Part shown: positions 1 through 6,833 of the stretch, piece after piece
How the letters are laid out: every line of letters starts with the position of its first letter
How positions within the stretch are numbered: position 1 is the stretch's first letter
Assembly (NCBI GenBank): GCA_900543345.1
Contig: UQRJ01000026.1
Coordinates: 1-17,158, forward strand
Length of the DNA stretch: 17,158 bases
From: an uncultured Sporolactobacillus sp.
GTDB lineage: Bacteria; Bacillota; Bacilli; Bacillales; Sporolactobacillaceae
Direction of reading: 5' to 3'
Program-made: the position numbers and the translations under genes
The notes under the pieces: generated by a model
What the model saw: only the letters and a program-made list of their open reading frames with translations
What the model was told of the DNA's origin: nothing
The model's database searches: none

Positions 1-75
1 GAAAGTTGCTCCGAATTCGAGAAAGTTGCTCCGAATTCGAGAAAGTTGCTCCGAATTCGAGAAAGTTGCTCCGAA
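1..75. repeat. 20-bp tandem repeat array at the left edge, 3.7 copies
   Basis: The unit GAAAGTTGCTCCGAATTCGA is repeated exactly three times (1-60). A fourth copy starts at 61 and keeps the first 15 bases before running into the prfC terminator stem. Each unit carries an EcoRI site (GAATTC). Copies are identical and there are no spacers, so this is not a CRISPR array. Because the array touches the window edge, its true length is unknown; it may be a genuine minisatellite where the assembly stopped, or an assembly artefact. Confidence 0.9.
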
Positions 76-109
76 AAAGAGGGCCGACGCTTCGCCGGCC
101 CTCTTTTTT
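74..109 (-). terminator. Rho-independent terminator of prfC
   Basis: A 13-bp perfect stem pairs 74-86 with 96-108 (GAGGGCCG core against CGGCCCTC) around a 9-nt loop. Read on the minus strand it ends in a run of T, and the right arm overlaps the prfC stop codon at 108-110. The A/T tails are symmetric, so it could also stop transcription coming from the left on the plus strand. Confidence 0.92.
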
Positions 110-1685
110 ACATATTATGACTGGAATCCCTTAGCTCAATCTGCGGATGTTTTTGCTTGAACCATCGCAGCGCGAAATCATTTTCGAAGATGATCACCGG
201 CCGCTCTTTATAATCGGTAACAATCAAGTAATCGGAGTTTCGCCGCAGCTTTTCAGCGTCGTCGCGATCGGCGATCCATTTGGCAATTTGATGCGGCATC
301 CGCTCAATATCGAGTTCGACACCGTATTCCGCCTGCATGCGATAAACGAAAACGTCGAATTGCAGTGTGCCGACGACGCCGAGGATTGTTTCTTCATACG
401 GCGTCCGATACACCTGAATCGCACCTTCCTGAGCCAGCTGGCTGATTCCTTTCAGGAAGTGTTTCTGCTTCATCGCATTTTTTGCACGGACTTTGGCAAA
501 ATGTTCTGGAGCAAATTGCGGCAGTGCACCGAAATTAAAGGTTTCCTTTTCAGCGCAGACTGCGTCGCCGATTTGATAAATACCGGTATCGTACAGACCG
601 ACGATGTCGCCCGGGTACGCTTCTTCGATTAACTCACGACTGTCGGCAAAGAACTGCTGTGGTTGAGCCAGTTTCAACGGTTTGCCGGTGCGGTCCTGAT
701 AGACAATCATTCCCTTGTGAAACGCCCCGGAGACGATCCGTAGAAATGCGATCCGATCACGATGCGCCGGGTTCATATTGGCCTGAATTTTAAAGATAAA
801 GCCGGAGAAGCGGGGATCGTCGGGGCGAATCACTCCGGTACTCGAACGGCGGGGCTGCGGCGGCGGAGCCAGTTTTAGAAAATGCTCCAGAAATGTCGGT
901 ACCCCGAAACTGGAAATCGCACTGCCGAAAAAGACCGGCGTCTGTTTGCCGTGCTCGATCGCTGCAAAATCGAACGCGTTGCCTGCCTCATCAAGCAGCG
1001 TCAGATTTTCCTGCAGCTGACCGAGTGTGTAGTCGTCGACCGTTCCCTTGAGGATATTGCCGAGTTCATCAACCTCGCCGAGTTGCTGCACCTGGCGTTC
1101 ACGTTTTTCGTTATACCATTCGATCTTGTGCTCGCGCCGATCGTAAACACCGCGGAACGTATTACCCATGCCGATCGGGTAATTGATCGGAAACGTTTCA
1201 ATTCCGAGCACGTCTTCGATTTCTTCAAACAACTCGAGAGGATCTCTGCCTTGGCGGTCCAATTTGTTGATAAACGTAAAAATCGGTATCCCCCGCTCAC
1301 TGCATACCTTAAACAGCTTGATCGTCTGCGGTTCGACGCCTTTAGCCGCGTCAATGATCATGACGGCGCTGTCGACGGCCATCAGTGTCCGGTACGTGTC
1401 TTCACTGAAGTCCTGGTGTCCCGGTGTATCGAGAATATTGATTCGATAATGTTCATATTCGAACTGCATCACACTGGAGGTCACAGAAATACCGCGCTTC
1501 TTTTCCAGCTCCATCCAGTCCGATGTCGCAAATTTTTCCGCTTTCCGTGATTTAACTGCGCCGGCCGTCCGGATCGCGCCGCCAAGTAGCAGTAATTTTT
1601 CCGTCAGTGTCGTCTTCCCGGCATCCGGGTGCGAAATAATCGCGAACGTCCGCCGACGTTTAATTTCATTCTGAAGCTTCGTCAT
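108..1685 (-). CDS. prfC: Peptide chain release factor 3 (RF3), translational GTPase
   Basis: RF3 is a cytosolic GTPase that recycles RF1/RF2 from the ribosome after peptide release. The 525-residue product matches the usual RF3 length. Visible GTPase motifs are the P-loop SHPDAGKTT (residues 18-26), switch II DTPGH (86-90) and NKLD (140-143), followed by RF3-typical stretches such as FKIQANMNPAHRDRIAF and a C-terminal LQFDVFVYR segment. The ATG at 1685 is chosen because AGGAGG lies six bases upstream (1691-1696) and the protein then begins like E. coli RF3; an in-frame start at 1751 would add 22 residues that have no family counterpart and run through a hairpin. The gene is 132 bp downstream of pgcA on the same strand. 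B. subtilis 168 lacks RF3, so its presence is a mild taxonomic hint. Identification is secure. Confidence 0.96.
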   Translation of the reverse strand: MTKLQNEIKRRRTFAIISHPDAGKTTLTEKLLLLGGAIRTAGAVKSRKAEKFATSDWMELEKKRGISVTSSVMQFEYEHYRINILDTPGHQDFSEDTYRTLMAVDSAVMIIDAAKGVEPQTIKLFKVCSERGIPIFTFINKLDRQGRDPLELFEEIEDVLGIETFPINYPIGMGNTFRGVYDRREHKIEWYNEKRERQVQQLGEVDELGNILKGTVDDYTLGQLQENLTLLDEAGNAFDFAAIEHGKQTPVFFGSAISSFGVPTFLEHFLKLAPPPQPRRSSTGVIRPDDPRFSGFIFKIQANMNPAHRDRIAFLRIVSGAFHKGMIVYQDRTGKPLKLAQPQQFFADSRELIEEAYPGDIVGLYDTGIYQIGDAVCAEKETFNFGALPQFAPEHFAKVRAKNAMKQKHFLKGISQLAQEGAIQVYRTPYEETILGVVGTLQFDVFVYRMQAEYGVELDIERMPHQIAKWIADRDDAEKLRRNSDYLIVTDYKERPVIIFENDFALRWFKQKHPQIELRDSSHNM

Positions 1686-1719
1686 CTTTTCCTCCTGGAT
1701 CATCGGCTTCTCACGCCGG

Positions 1720-1768
1720 AAAAAGGGACCTTCGCCGCCCGGTCCGAACATGCAGGCGAATGTCCCTT
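1720..1768 (-). terminator. Hairpin with U-tract between pgcA and prfC (terminator or attenuator)
   Basis: Arms 1723-1736 and 1755-1768 pair over 14 positions with one mismatch, around an 18-nt loop. On the minus strand the stem is followed by TTTTT (1724-1720). It lies about 50 bases after the pgcA stop and about 25 bases before the prfC Shine-Dalgarno. A possible -10 (TATACT, complement of 1785-1790) lies just upstream on the minus strand with only a weak -35, so the hairpin could either end the pgcA transcript or sit in the prfC leader as an attenuator. Confidence 0.6.
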
Positions 1769-1817
1769 CTCAATCTCTATTCACAGTATATGCCAATCCG
1801 GCAGGAAACGAACCGCT

Positions 1818-3560
1818 TCACTTGCCGACCAGTCCGTGGACGCGATCCATCACTTGTAATTTCAGCTCGTCGAACGTGCGATCGCGGTCGGTTGCGTCTT
1901 CACCCTTCACGCCGAAGTAAAATTTGATCTTCGGTTCGGTGCCTGACGGCCGCATGCAGAACCACGCTTCATTATCGAGCTTGTACTTAAGGACATCCGA
2001 CACCGGCAAAGTGATTTGTGTCTGCTTGCCGGAGGCGACATCGGTCGCGATTGACTTTTTATAATCTTCGATCGTAACAACTTTAGCGCCCGCCGCTTGA
2101 ACCGGCGGCTGAGCACGAAAATCGTTCATAATCGCGGCGATTTCTTCTTTACCGCTGATCCCCTTCAGCGTCAGCGACTCAAGGCCTTCCTTATAATAAC
2201 CGTACTTTTTGTAAATTTCCTGCAGCGCATCATAAACCGTCATGCCTTTTGATTTATAATAAGCGGCGACTTCGGCAGCGAAAACAGCAGCCTGCACCGC
2301 GTCCTTATCGCGAACAAACGAACCGATCAGGCAGCCGTAACTCTCTTCGTAACCGAACAAGAAAGTGTGCTTGCCGCTTTCTTCGAACTGATGGATTTTT
2401 TCACCGATAAACTTGAATCCCGTCAGCGTGTCGATCGTTTGAATGCCGTAAGCGGCGGCAATCGTCCGGCCGATTTCCGACGTGACGATCGTTTTGACAA
2501 CGACGCCATCGGCCGGCAGCGTCCCCTTGGCCTTACGCTGCGAAAGCAAATACTCCAGCAAAACGGCACCGGTTTGATTGCCGGTCAGCACCGTATACTC
2601 GCCGGCCTCATTTTTCACCGCCAAACCGAGCCGGTCGGAATCGGGATCCGTTCCGAGCAGGATATCCGCGTCCAGCTTTTTGCCGTATTTGATCGCCAGC
2701 GTAAACGCGGCGTGTTCCTCCGGATTCGGCGATTGAACCGTCGAGAACTCGGGATCCGGATTCGCCTGCTCCTTAACAATCGTTACGTTGGTGAAACCCC
2801 ATCTTTTTAGCCCGTTAACCACCGGATGATAGCTTGTCCCGTGCAGCGGAGTAAATACAATGCTCAGATCCGAGCCAACCTTTTGAATGATATCCGGGTT
2901 TAGCGACAGCGTCTTTAACTTTTCCTGATATGCCTCGTCGACATCCGGGCCAAGTACATGAATCAGATCCTTGTTTTTCAGTTCCGCCTCGTCGCCAACT
3001 TCGACCGTCAGTTCGTCTGCCACCGATTCAACGTAGTGCGTGACTTCGTCGGCCTCTTTCGGCGGGACTTGGCCGCCGAACTGATCATAGACTTTATAGC
3101 CGTTATACTGCGGCGGATTGTGACTGGCCGTAATCACGACGCCGGCGAAAGTATGCAAGTAACGGACGGCAAACGATAATATCGGCGTCGGGCGCAGTGA
3201 ATCAAAGATATAGGTTTTGATGCCGTGCGCACCGAGCGTCTTGGCCGCCTCAAGCGTAAACTCGCGCGAATAATGACGCGGATCGTGCGCAATAACAACG
3301 CCGCGCCGGACCGCCTCACTGCCGGCATGTTCGATGTAGCGGGCCAATCCTTCTGTCGCCTTGCGTACCGTGTAAATATTAAGACGGTTCGTGCCCGGCC
3401 CGAGTTCGCCGCGCATGCCGCCGGTGCCGAATTCCAGATCTTTATAAAAGCAGTCTTCCAGTTTTATCGGATCGCCAGCCATCGCTGCCAACTGCTGCTT
3501 TAATTTTGGATCGAGATTCGCAGCGGCTTTCCATTTTTCATAAACTGTTTTCCAGCTCAT
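1818..3560 (-). CDS. pgcA: Alpha-phosphoglucomutase (alpha-D-phosphohexomutase family)
   Basis: Interconverts glucose 1-phosphate and glucose 6-phosphate, feeding UDP-glucose for glycolipid, teichoic acid and polysaccharide synthesis in the cytosol. The 580 residues match Bacillus PgcA (YhxB) in length. All four family signatures are present: phosphoserine loop TASHNP with Ser146, metal loop DPDSDR (305-310), sugar-specificity loop GYEESYG (403-409) and phosphate-binding RPSGTEPK (537-544). The ATG at 3560 follows a GGGGTGG Shine-Dalgarno at a normal distance. Neighbours are prfC downstream and a HAD phosphatase upstream on the same strand, with a 93-bp gap before pgcA holding a TATAAT element. 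A phosphomannomutase activity is possible within this family, but the bacterial PgcA-type length and loops favour glucose. Confidence 0.94.
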   Translation of the reverse strand: MSWKTVYEKWKAAANLDPKLKQQLAAMAGDPIKLEDCFYKDLEFGTGGMRGELGPGTNRLNIYTVRKATEGLARYIEHAGSEAVRRGVVIAHDPRHYSREFTLEAAKTLGAHGIKTYIFDSLRPTPILSFAVRYLHTFAGVVITASHNPPQYNGYKVYDQFGGQVPPKEADEVTHYVESVADELTVEVGDEAELKNKDLIHVLGPDVDEAYQEKLKTLSLNPDIIQKVGSDLSIVFTPLHGTSYHPVVNGLKRWGFTNVTIVKEQANPDPEFSTVQSPNPEEHAAFTLAIKYGKKLDADILLGTDPDSDRLGLAVKNEAGEYTVLTGNQTGAVLLEYLLSQRKAKGTLPADGVVVKTIVTSEIGRTIAAAYGIQTIDTLTGFKFIGEKIHQFEESGKHTFLFGYEESYGCLIGSFVRDKDAVQAAVFAAEVAAYYKSKGMTVYDALQEIYKKYGYYKEGLESLTLKGISGKEEIAAIMNDFRAQPPVQAAGAKVVTIEDYKKSIATDVASGKQTQITLPVSDVLKYKLDNEAWFCMRPSGTEPKIKFYFGVKGEDATDRDRTFDELKLQVMDRVHGLVGK

Positions 3561-3593
3561 TTTACCACCCCATTCATTCGTCCTGATAACATC

Positions 3594-3606
3594 CTTCTTT
3601 ATTATA
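3594..3606 (-). promoter_or_regulatory. Candidate pgcA promoter, -10 element
   Basis: TATAAT reads on the minus strand at 3606-3601, placing a start near 3594 and a leader of about 35 nt before pgcA. No convincing TTGACA-like hexamer lies 16-18 bp upstream, so the call rests on the -10 and position only. Confidence 0.4.
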
Positions 3607-3653
3607 TAACAAAAAAGAGGGAAAACACCGTCATTATCAGCGGATCTGCCCGG

Positions 3654-4325
3654 TTAGTTGGCGCGGGTAACCGGCGCCAGATAGTCAATCAACCGGCTAA
3701 GAGAAATATTTTGCAGTGATTTGAAGCAGCCGTCGACATGACCGAACGGCATCTGTTTTGTCACGGCATTGGGAACGGCAATGCAATACAGGCCTGCTTT
3801 TTTCGCCGCCAGCGAGCCGTTGAACGAATCTTCAATTGCAATGGCCTCCTTCGGTTCTACGCCCAGCCGCTCCAGCGACTGGCGGTAAAGTGCCGGATCC
3901 GGCTTGACCCTCAATACATTATCCGATGATTGAATACTGGAAAAATAATCGGCAATCCCCAGTCGTTTCAAGTGTCGATGGGTCCAGGAGCCCGACGAAC
4001 TCGTGGCCAGGCCGATCTTCAATCCAAGTACCCGCGCCTGATCGAGCAAGCTTTTTACCCCCGGCAGCACTTCTTCCTTGTCGACCAACTGCCGAAATAG
4101 CCTGTCCCGTTCGGCATAGAATGCCGAACGGTCGATGGAGCGGCCGCTTTTTTTCTGCAGGAATGCTACTGAATCAAACCCATTCTGCGTACCGATGGCC
4201 TGACTCCAAACGCTGAGCGGCAAATCAACACCATAACGGTGAAACATTTGCAACATGACCACATACATGATCCGTTCGCTATCCAGAATTACGCCGTCAA
4301 AATCAAAAATGATAGCTTTTATCAT
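3654..4325 (-). CDS. HAD-superfamily hydrolase, beta-phosphoglucomutase/phosphatase-like
   Basis: A 223-residue cytosolic haloacid-dehalogenase-type phosphotransferase. Motif I is DFDGV near the N terminus (nucleophile Asp plus general acid Asp two residues on), motif II is the TSSS stretch in the middle, motif III the lysine of VKPDP, and motif IV EDSFNG. A helical cap lies between motifs I and II, as in subclass IA enzymes such as YhcW and beta-phosphoglucomutase. The ATG at 4325 is preferred: AGAAAGG lies nine bases upstream; an in-frame TTG at 4334 would add three residues. Its neighbour pgcA would make a sugar-phosphate substrate plausible, but the family hydrolyses many small phosphates and the substrate cannot be read from sequence. 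It has its own extended -10 promoter. Confidence 0.85.
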   Translation of the reverse strand: MIKAIIFDFDGVILDSERIMYVVMLQMFHRYGVDLPLSVWSQAIGTQNGFDSVAFLQKKSGRSIDRSAFYAERDRLFRQLVDKEEVLPGVKSLLDQARVLGLKIGLATSSSGSWTHRHLKRLGIADYFSSIQSSDNVLRVKPDPALYRQSLERLGVEPKEAIAIEDSFNGSLAAKKAGLYCIAVPNAVTKQMPFGHVDGCFKSLQNISLSRLIDYLAPVTRAN

Positions 4326-4358
4326 CCGATTCAACCTTTCTTAGCTAACTTCCTATCC

Positions 4359-4387
4359 ATTTTACCATGAAGACGACCGCTTGAGAA
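4359..4387 (-). promoter_or_regulatory. Housekeeping-type promoter of the HAD gene
   Basis: On the minus strand TTCTCA (complement of 4382-4387) and TAAAAT (complement of 4359-4364) are separated by exactly 17 bp, and TGG immediately before the -10 gives an extended -10 context. The predicted start is near 4352, about 27 nt before the HAD ATG. It is divergent from the yhbH promoter. Confidence 0.6.
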
Positions 4388-4440
4388 AAATATTGTCGAA
4401 ACGTCACCCGCCACTATTTTGAAAAAAAGAGAAGTAGCCG

Positions 4441-4469
4441 TCAAGTTCCCGCAGCCGCCGGCATAGATT
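4441..4469 (+). promoter_or_regulatory. Sigma-E-like promoter of yhbH
   Basis: TCAAGTT (4441-4447) and CATAGATT (4462-4469) are separated by 14 bp. The known sigma-E consensus is KMATATT, 14-15 bp, CATACAHT, which gives 5 of 7 and 6-7 of 8 matches here. The predicted start near 4477 leaves a leader of about 40 nt. B. subtilis yhbH belongs to the mother-cell sporulation regulon, which agrees with this assignment. Confidence 0.55.
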
Positions 4470-4517
4470 GAATGTATCCACCTTTTCGGCGAAGAACAAA
4501 TCTAGGAGGGATCGGCC

Positions 4518-5678
4518 GTGAAAAATTTTCTCATCTCCGAAGAGCAATGGGACCTTCATCGGAAGGGGCAACAGGACCAACGGCGGCATGCGGAAAAGGT
4601 GCGCGAAGCAATTAAAAACAATCTGCCGGATCTAATCAGCAGCGAGAGCATTATTCTCTCCGACGGCAAGAAGATGACACGCATCCCGATTCGCTCACTG
4701 GACGAGTACAAGATCCATTACAACTACGAAAAGGCTAAACATGTCGGCCAGGGCAACGGCGACAGCAAAGTCGGCGACGTCATCGCTAAAGCGCCCGGCA
4801 AGCAGCAGGCAGGGCGAGGGCCCGGCAAGGGAAACGGTGCCGGCGACCGCCCGGGCATCGATTATTTTGAAGCCGACGTTTCGATTATGGAACTGGAGCA
4901 ACTTTTCTTCAAAGAACTGGAGCTGCCCCATCTGAAACGCAAACAGGAGCCGGATATAACGGCCAACAGTATCGACTATCGCGATATCCGCCGCAAAGGA
5001 CTGATGGGTAACATCGACAAGCGGCGGACCATCCTTTCGGCGATCAAGCGCAATGCCCGGCAAGGAAAAGCGCAGATCTACCCGATCCATGAAGAGGACC
5101 TGCTTTTTAAAACATGGGAAACCATCGTCAAACCGGAAAGCCGCGCCGTCGTCCTCGCACTGATGGACACAAGCGGATCAATGGGCGTTTGGGAAAAATA
5201 CATTGCCCGCAGTTTCTTTTTCTGGATGACCCGCTTCCTGCGGACCAAATACGATAAAGTTGTCATCCGTTTCATTGCCCACCACACCGAAGCCACCATT
5301 GTCAGCGAAGAAGAATTTTTCTCCAAGGGAGAGAGCGGCGGCACGATTTGCTCCTCAGCCTATGTTAAAGCACTGGAGCTGATTGATGCCCACTATCCGC
5401 CGGCGAAGTTCAATATCTATCCCTTTCATTTTTCCGACGGCGACAACCTATCGTCCGACAATCCGAAGTGCATCCGGCTCGTCAATGAGCTCATGACCCT
5501 CACCGATTTTTTCGGCTACGGCGAAATCAATCCGTATCATCGCTCCAGTACTCTGATGAATGCTTATCGAAATATCAATAATAAAGCTTTTCACTCGTTT
5601 ATTTTGAAACAAAAAAGCGATGTCTATCACGCCATGAAACACTTTTTCAAAAAAGAACCGGAGAGCATGGCGATGTAA
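4518..5678 (+). CDS. yhbH: Sporulation-associated YhbH/YeaH family protein (DUF444, vWA-like)
   Basis: A 386-residue protein of the YhbH/YeaH family, which is conserved together with PrkA and SpoVR/YcgB and is linked to sporulation in Bacillus and to stress responses in enterobacteria; its biochemical role is not established. The N-terminal part (about 1-75) is charged, then comes a Gly-rich low-complexity linker (about 77-112), then a von Willebrand A-like domain whose metal site DTSGSMG is at 217-223. The start is GTG, fixed by AGGAGGG seven bases upstream (4504-4510). In B. subtilis this gene lies next to prkA; here prkA is about 6.8 kb away on the opposite strand. A hairpin at 5824-5900 probably ends the transcript. 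The only plus-strand long gene in the window. Confidence 0.92.
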   Translation: MKNFLISEEQWDLHRKGQQDQRRHAEKVREAIKNNLPDLISSESIILSDGKKMTRIPIRSLDEYKIHYNYEKAKHVGQGNGDSKVGDVIAKAPGKQQAGRGPGKGNGAGDRPGIDYFEADVSIMELEQLFFKELELPHLKRKQEPDITANSIDYRDIRRKGLMGNIDKRRTILSAIKRNARQGKAQIYPIHEEDLLFKTWETIVKPESRAVVLALMDTSGSMGVWEKYIARSFFFWMTRFLRTKYDKVVIRFIAHHTEATIVSEEEFFSKGESGGTICSSAYVKALELIDAHYPPAKFNIYPFHFSDGDNLSSDNPKCIRLVNELMTLTDFFGYGEINPYHRSSTLMNAYRNINNKAFHSFILKQKSDVYHAMKHFFKKEPESMAM

Positions 5679-5705
5679 GGAAAAAAGGAGTTGCGCGCTA
5701 TATTG

Positions 5706-5825
5706 GTGCCGAGAAGCACAGAAATCAGAAATGAACGGAACGCACGCGGCATCGCCGTACTGCAAGCCGGACAGCATGGCGCTGCACCGGTAAATGAACA
5801 CTATCCCCAAGAATGCGGAAAGTAA
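5706..5825 (+). CDS. Possible small ORF, 39 residues, downstream of yhbH
   Basis: GTG at 5706 (TTG at 5703 or 5691 in the same frame are alternatives) opens a 39-codon frame ending in TAA at 5823-5825. AAGGAG at 5685-5690 precedes it, but at a longer than usual distance (12 bases to the TTG at 5703). The product would be hydrophilic and basic at its N terminus, with one Cys near the end and no transmembrane segment. It resembles no family I recognise. The stop codon abuts the following hairpin, which fits a last gene of a yhbH operon, yet chance cannot be excluded. Confidence 0.25.
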   Translation: MPRSTEIRNERNARGIAVLQAGQHGAAPVNEHYPQECGK

Positions 5826-5900
5826 AAAGAACGAACACCCGCCGCTTCACGGCGCCGACCCGCTCGGTCCGGCAGGTGGCTGCGGATATCCGTTCTTTTT
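5824..5900 (+). terminator. Large branched terminator hairpin after yhbH
   Basis: AAAAAGAACG (5824-5833) pairs perfectly with CGTTCTTTTT (5891-5900). Inside, CACCCGCCG (5836-5844) pairs with CGGCAGGTG (5870-5878) with one mismatch, and CCGA/TCGG forms a small apical stem. The T-run at the 3' side suits plus-strand termination; symmetric A/T tails make it potentially bidirectional. The loop region is far longer and more structured than a simple terminator. Confidence 0.65.
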
Positions 5901-5901
5901 C

Positions 5902-5937
5902 GCGCGGGTGCGGTCACCCCGACCCACGCAGCTTTTT
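5902..5937 (+). terminator. Second, weaker terminator-like hairpin
   Basis: GCGCGGGT (5902-5909) pairs with ACCCACGC (5922-5929) with one mismatch, and a T5 run follows at 5933-5937. It comes directly after the large hairpin and may act as a back-up terminator. The U-tract is separated from the stem by three bases, so efficiency is uncertain. Confidence 0.35.
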
Positions 5938-5940
5938 GTT

Positions 5941-6213
5941 TACATCTTCGCTGACCCGATTTAGCATTTAAAAAAACCGCTTCGCTCGATTTAAAGCATC
6001 TGTCCGCCGATACGTGGCGGCTCCGCTTGATTCAGAGCAACGCTGCTCCGATAGACGTATTGCGGTCGATGCGAAGCAACTCCGCTTCGGAGCGATTCTG
6101 CATCGCTTAAGGACATCTTCGGCCGATGCGGAAAGCAATTTATCCGCTGATTAGGGATAATTTCGCCCCGTCAAAGGCTCCCTTGCTCAGTTCCTCGATC
6201 CGGAGCAACCGCA
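5941..6213. repeat. Non-coding region of degenerate palindromic repeats
   Basis: No credible gene is seen here. The word CCGCTT or CCGCT recurs at 5977, 6023, 6082 and 6144, spaced 46-62 bp, and two units end in the similar words GATGCGAAGCAA (6068) and GATGCGGAAAGCAA (6125). Many short inverted repeats are nested in it, for example CCGCC/GGCGG near 6004-6020, GAGCA/TGCTC near 6035-6048, CTCCG/CGGAG near 6080-6092 and TTATCC/GGATAA near 6140-6160. The core GGAGCAAC at 6202-6209 is also the reverse complement of part of the left-edge tandem unit. No strong U-tract terminator for the cysC operon is visible. Confidence 0.45.
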
Positions 6214-6819
6214 TCAATTTGTCAAGCCACGGCGGCGAACATCATCAAGGATCCGGCCGACCGACGCTTCAAGCGTCTGTTCGGCCGTTTTGACGATCAA
6301 TTCTGGATGCAGCGGCGCTTCATAGGGAGCGTCGATACCGGTAAATTGTTTGATTTCGCCGCGGCGGGCCCGCTTATACAGCCCTTTCGGATCACGACGT
6401 TCACAAATATCGATCGGGCAATCGACGTAGATCTCGATGAACCGGCCGGGATCGATTAGCCGGCGGACGGCGTCGCGATCGGCGCGATACGGCGAGATAA
6501 AGGCAGTCAGCACAATCAGTCCGGCGTCGGCAAATAATTTCGCTACTTCGCCGATGCGGCGGATGTTCTCGCGGCGGTCTTCGGGACTGAAGCCGAGATT
6601 ACGGTTCAGTCCGTGGCGGATGTTGTCGCCGTCGAGCAGATAGGTATGTATGCCGCGGCGGTAGAGAGCCTGTTCGGCGGCAACGGCGAGCGAAGATTTG
6701 CCGGAACCGGACAACCCGGTAAACCAGAGCACCGCACCGCGGTGGCCGTTCAACGTTTCACGATCGACGTGGGAGACTTTTGTTTTCTGCCAAGTAATGT
6801 TCGTTGCTTTCGTTTCCAA
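6214..6819 (-). CDS. cysC: Adenylylsulfate (APS) kinase
   Basis: Phosphorylates APS with ATP to give PAPS, the sulfuryl donor for sulfotransferases. The product of 201 residues matches single-domain CysC. Motifs are the P-loop GLSGSGKS (35-42), DGDNIRHGLN (63-72), the phospho-acceptor-type FISPYR (107-112, Ser109) and DPKGLYKRARRGEIKQFTGID (143-163). The TTG at 6819 is chosen because the conserved N terminus TNITWQ begins right after it and TAGGAG precedes it; a longer open frame up to 7269 would run out of frame through the transporter and is spurious. The stop of the upstream transporter forms part of this Shine-Dalgarno, 14 bases before the start, so the genes are probably translationally coupled. 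Last gene of the sulfation operon. Confidence 0.92.
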   Translation of the reverse strand: METKATNITWQKTKVSHVDRETLNGHRGAVLWFTGLSGSGKSSLAVAAEQALYRRGIHTYLLDGDNIRHGLNRNLGFSPEDRRENIRRIGEVAKLFADAGLIVLTAFISPYRADRDAVRRLIDPGRFIEIYVDCPIDICERRDPKGLYKRARRGEIKQFTGIDAPYEAPLHPELIVKTAEQTLEASVGRILDDVRRRGLTN

Positions 6820-6833
6820 GAATCCGTTCACTC

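Noticed and set aside
1..75. CRISPR array
   Set aside because: The 20-bp units are directly contiguous with no spacers and no cas genes nearby.
1720..1770. T-box riboswitch upstream of prfC
   Set aside because: The leader is too short and lacks the AGGGTGGNACCGCG motif; only the terminator-like hairpin is present.
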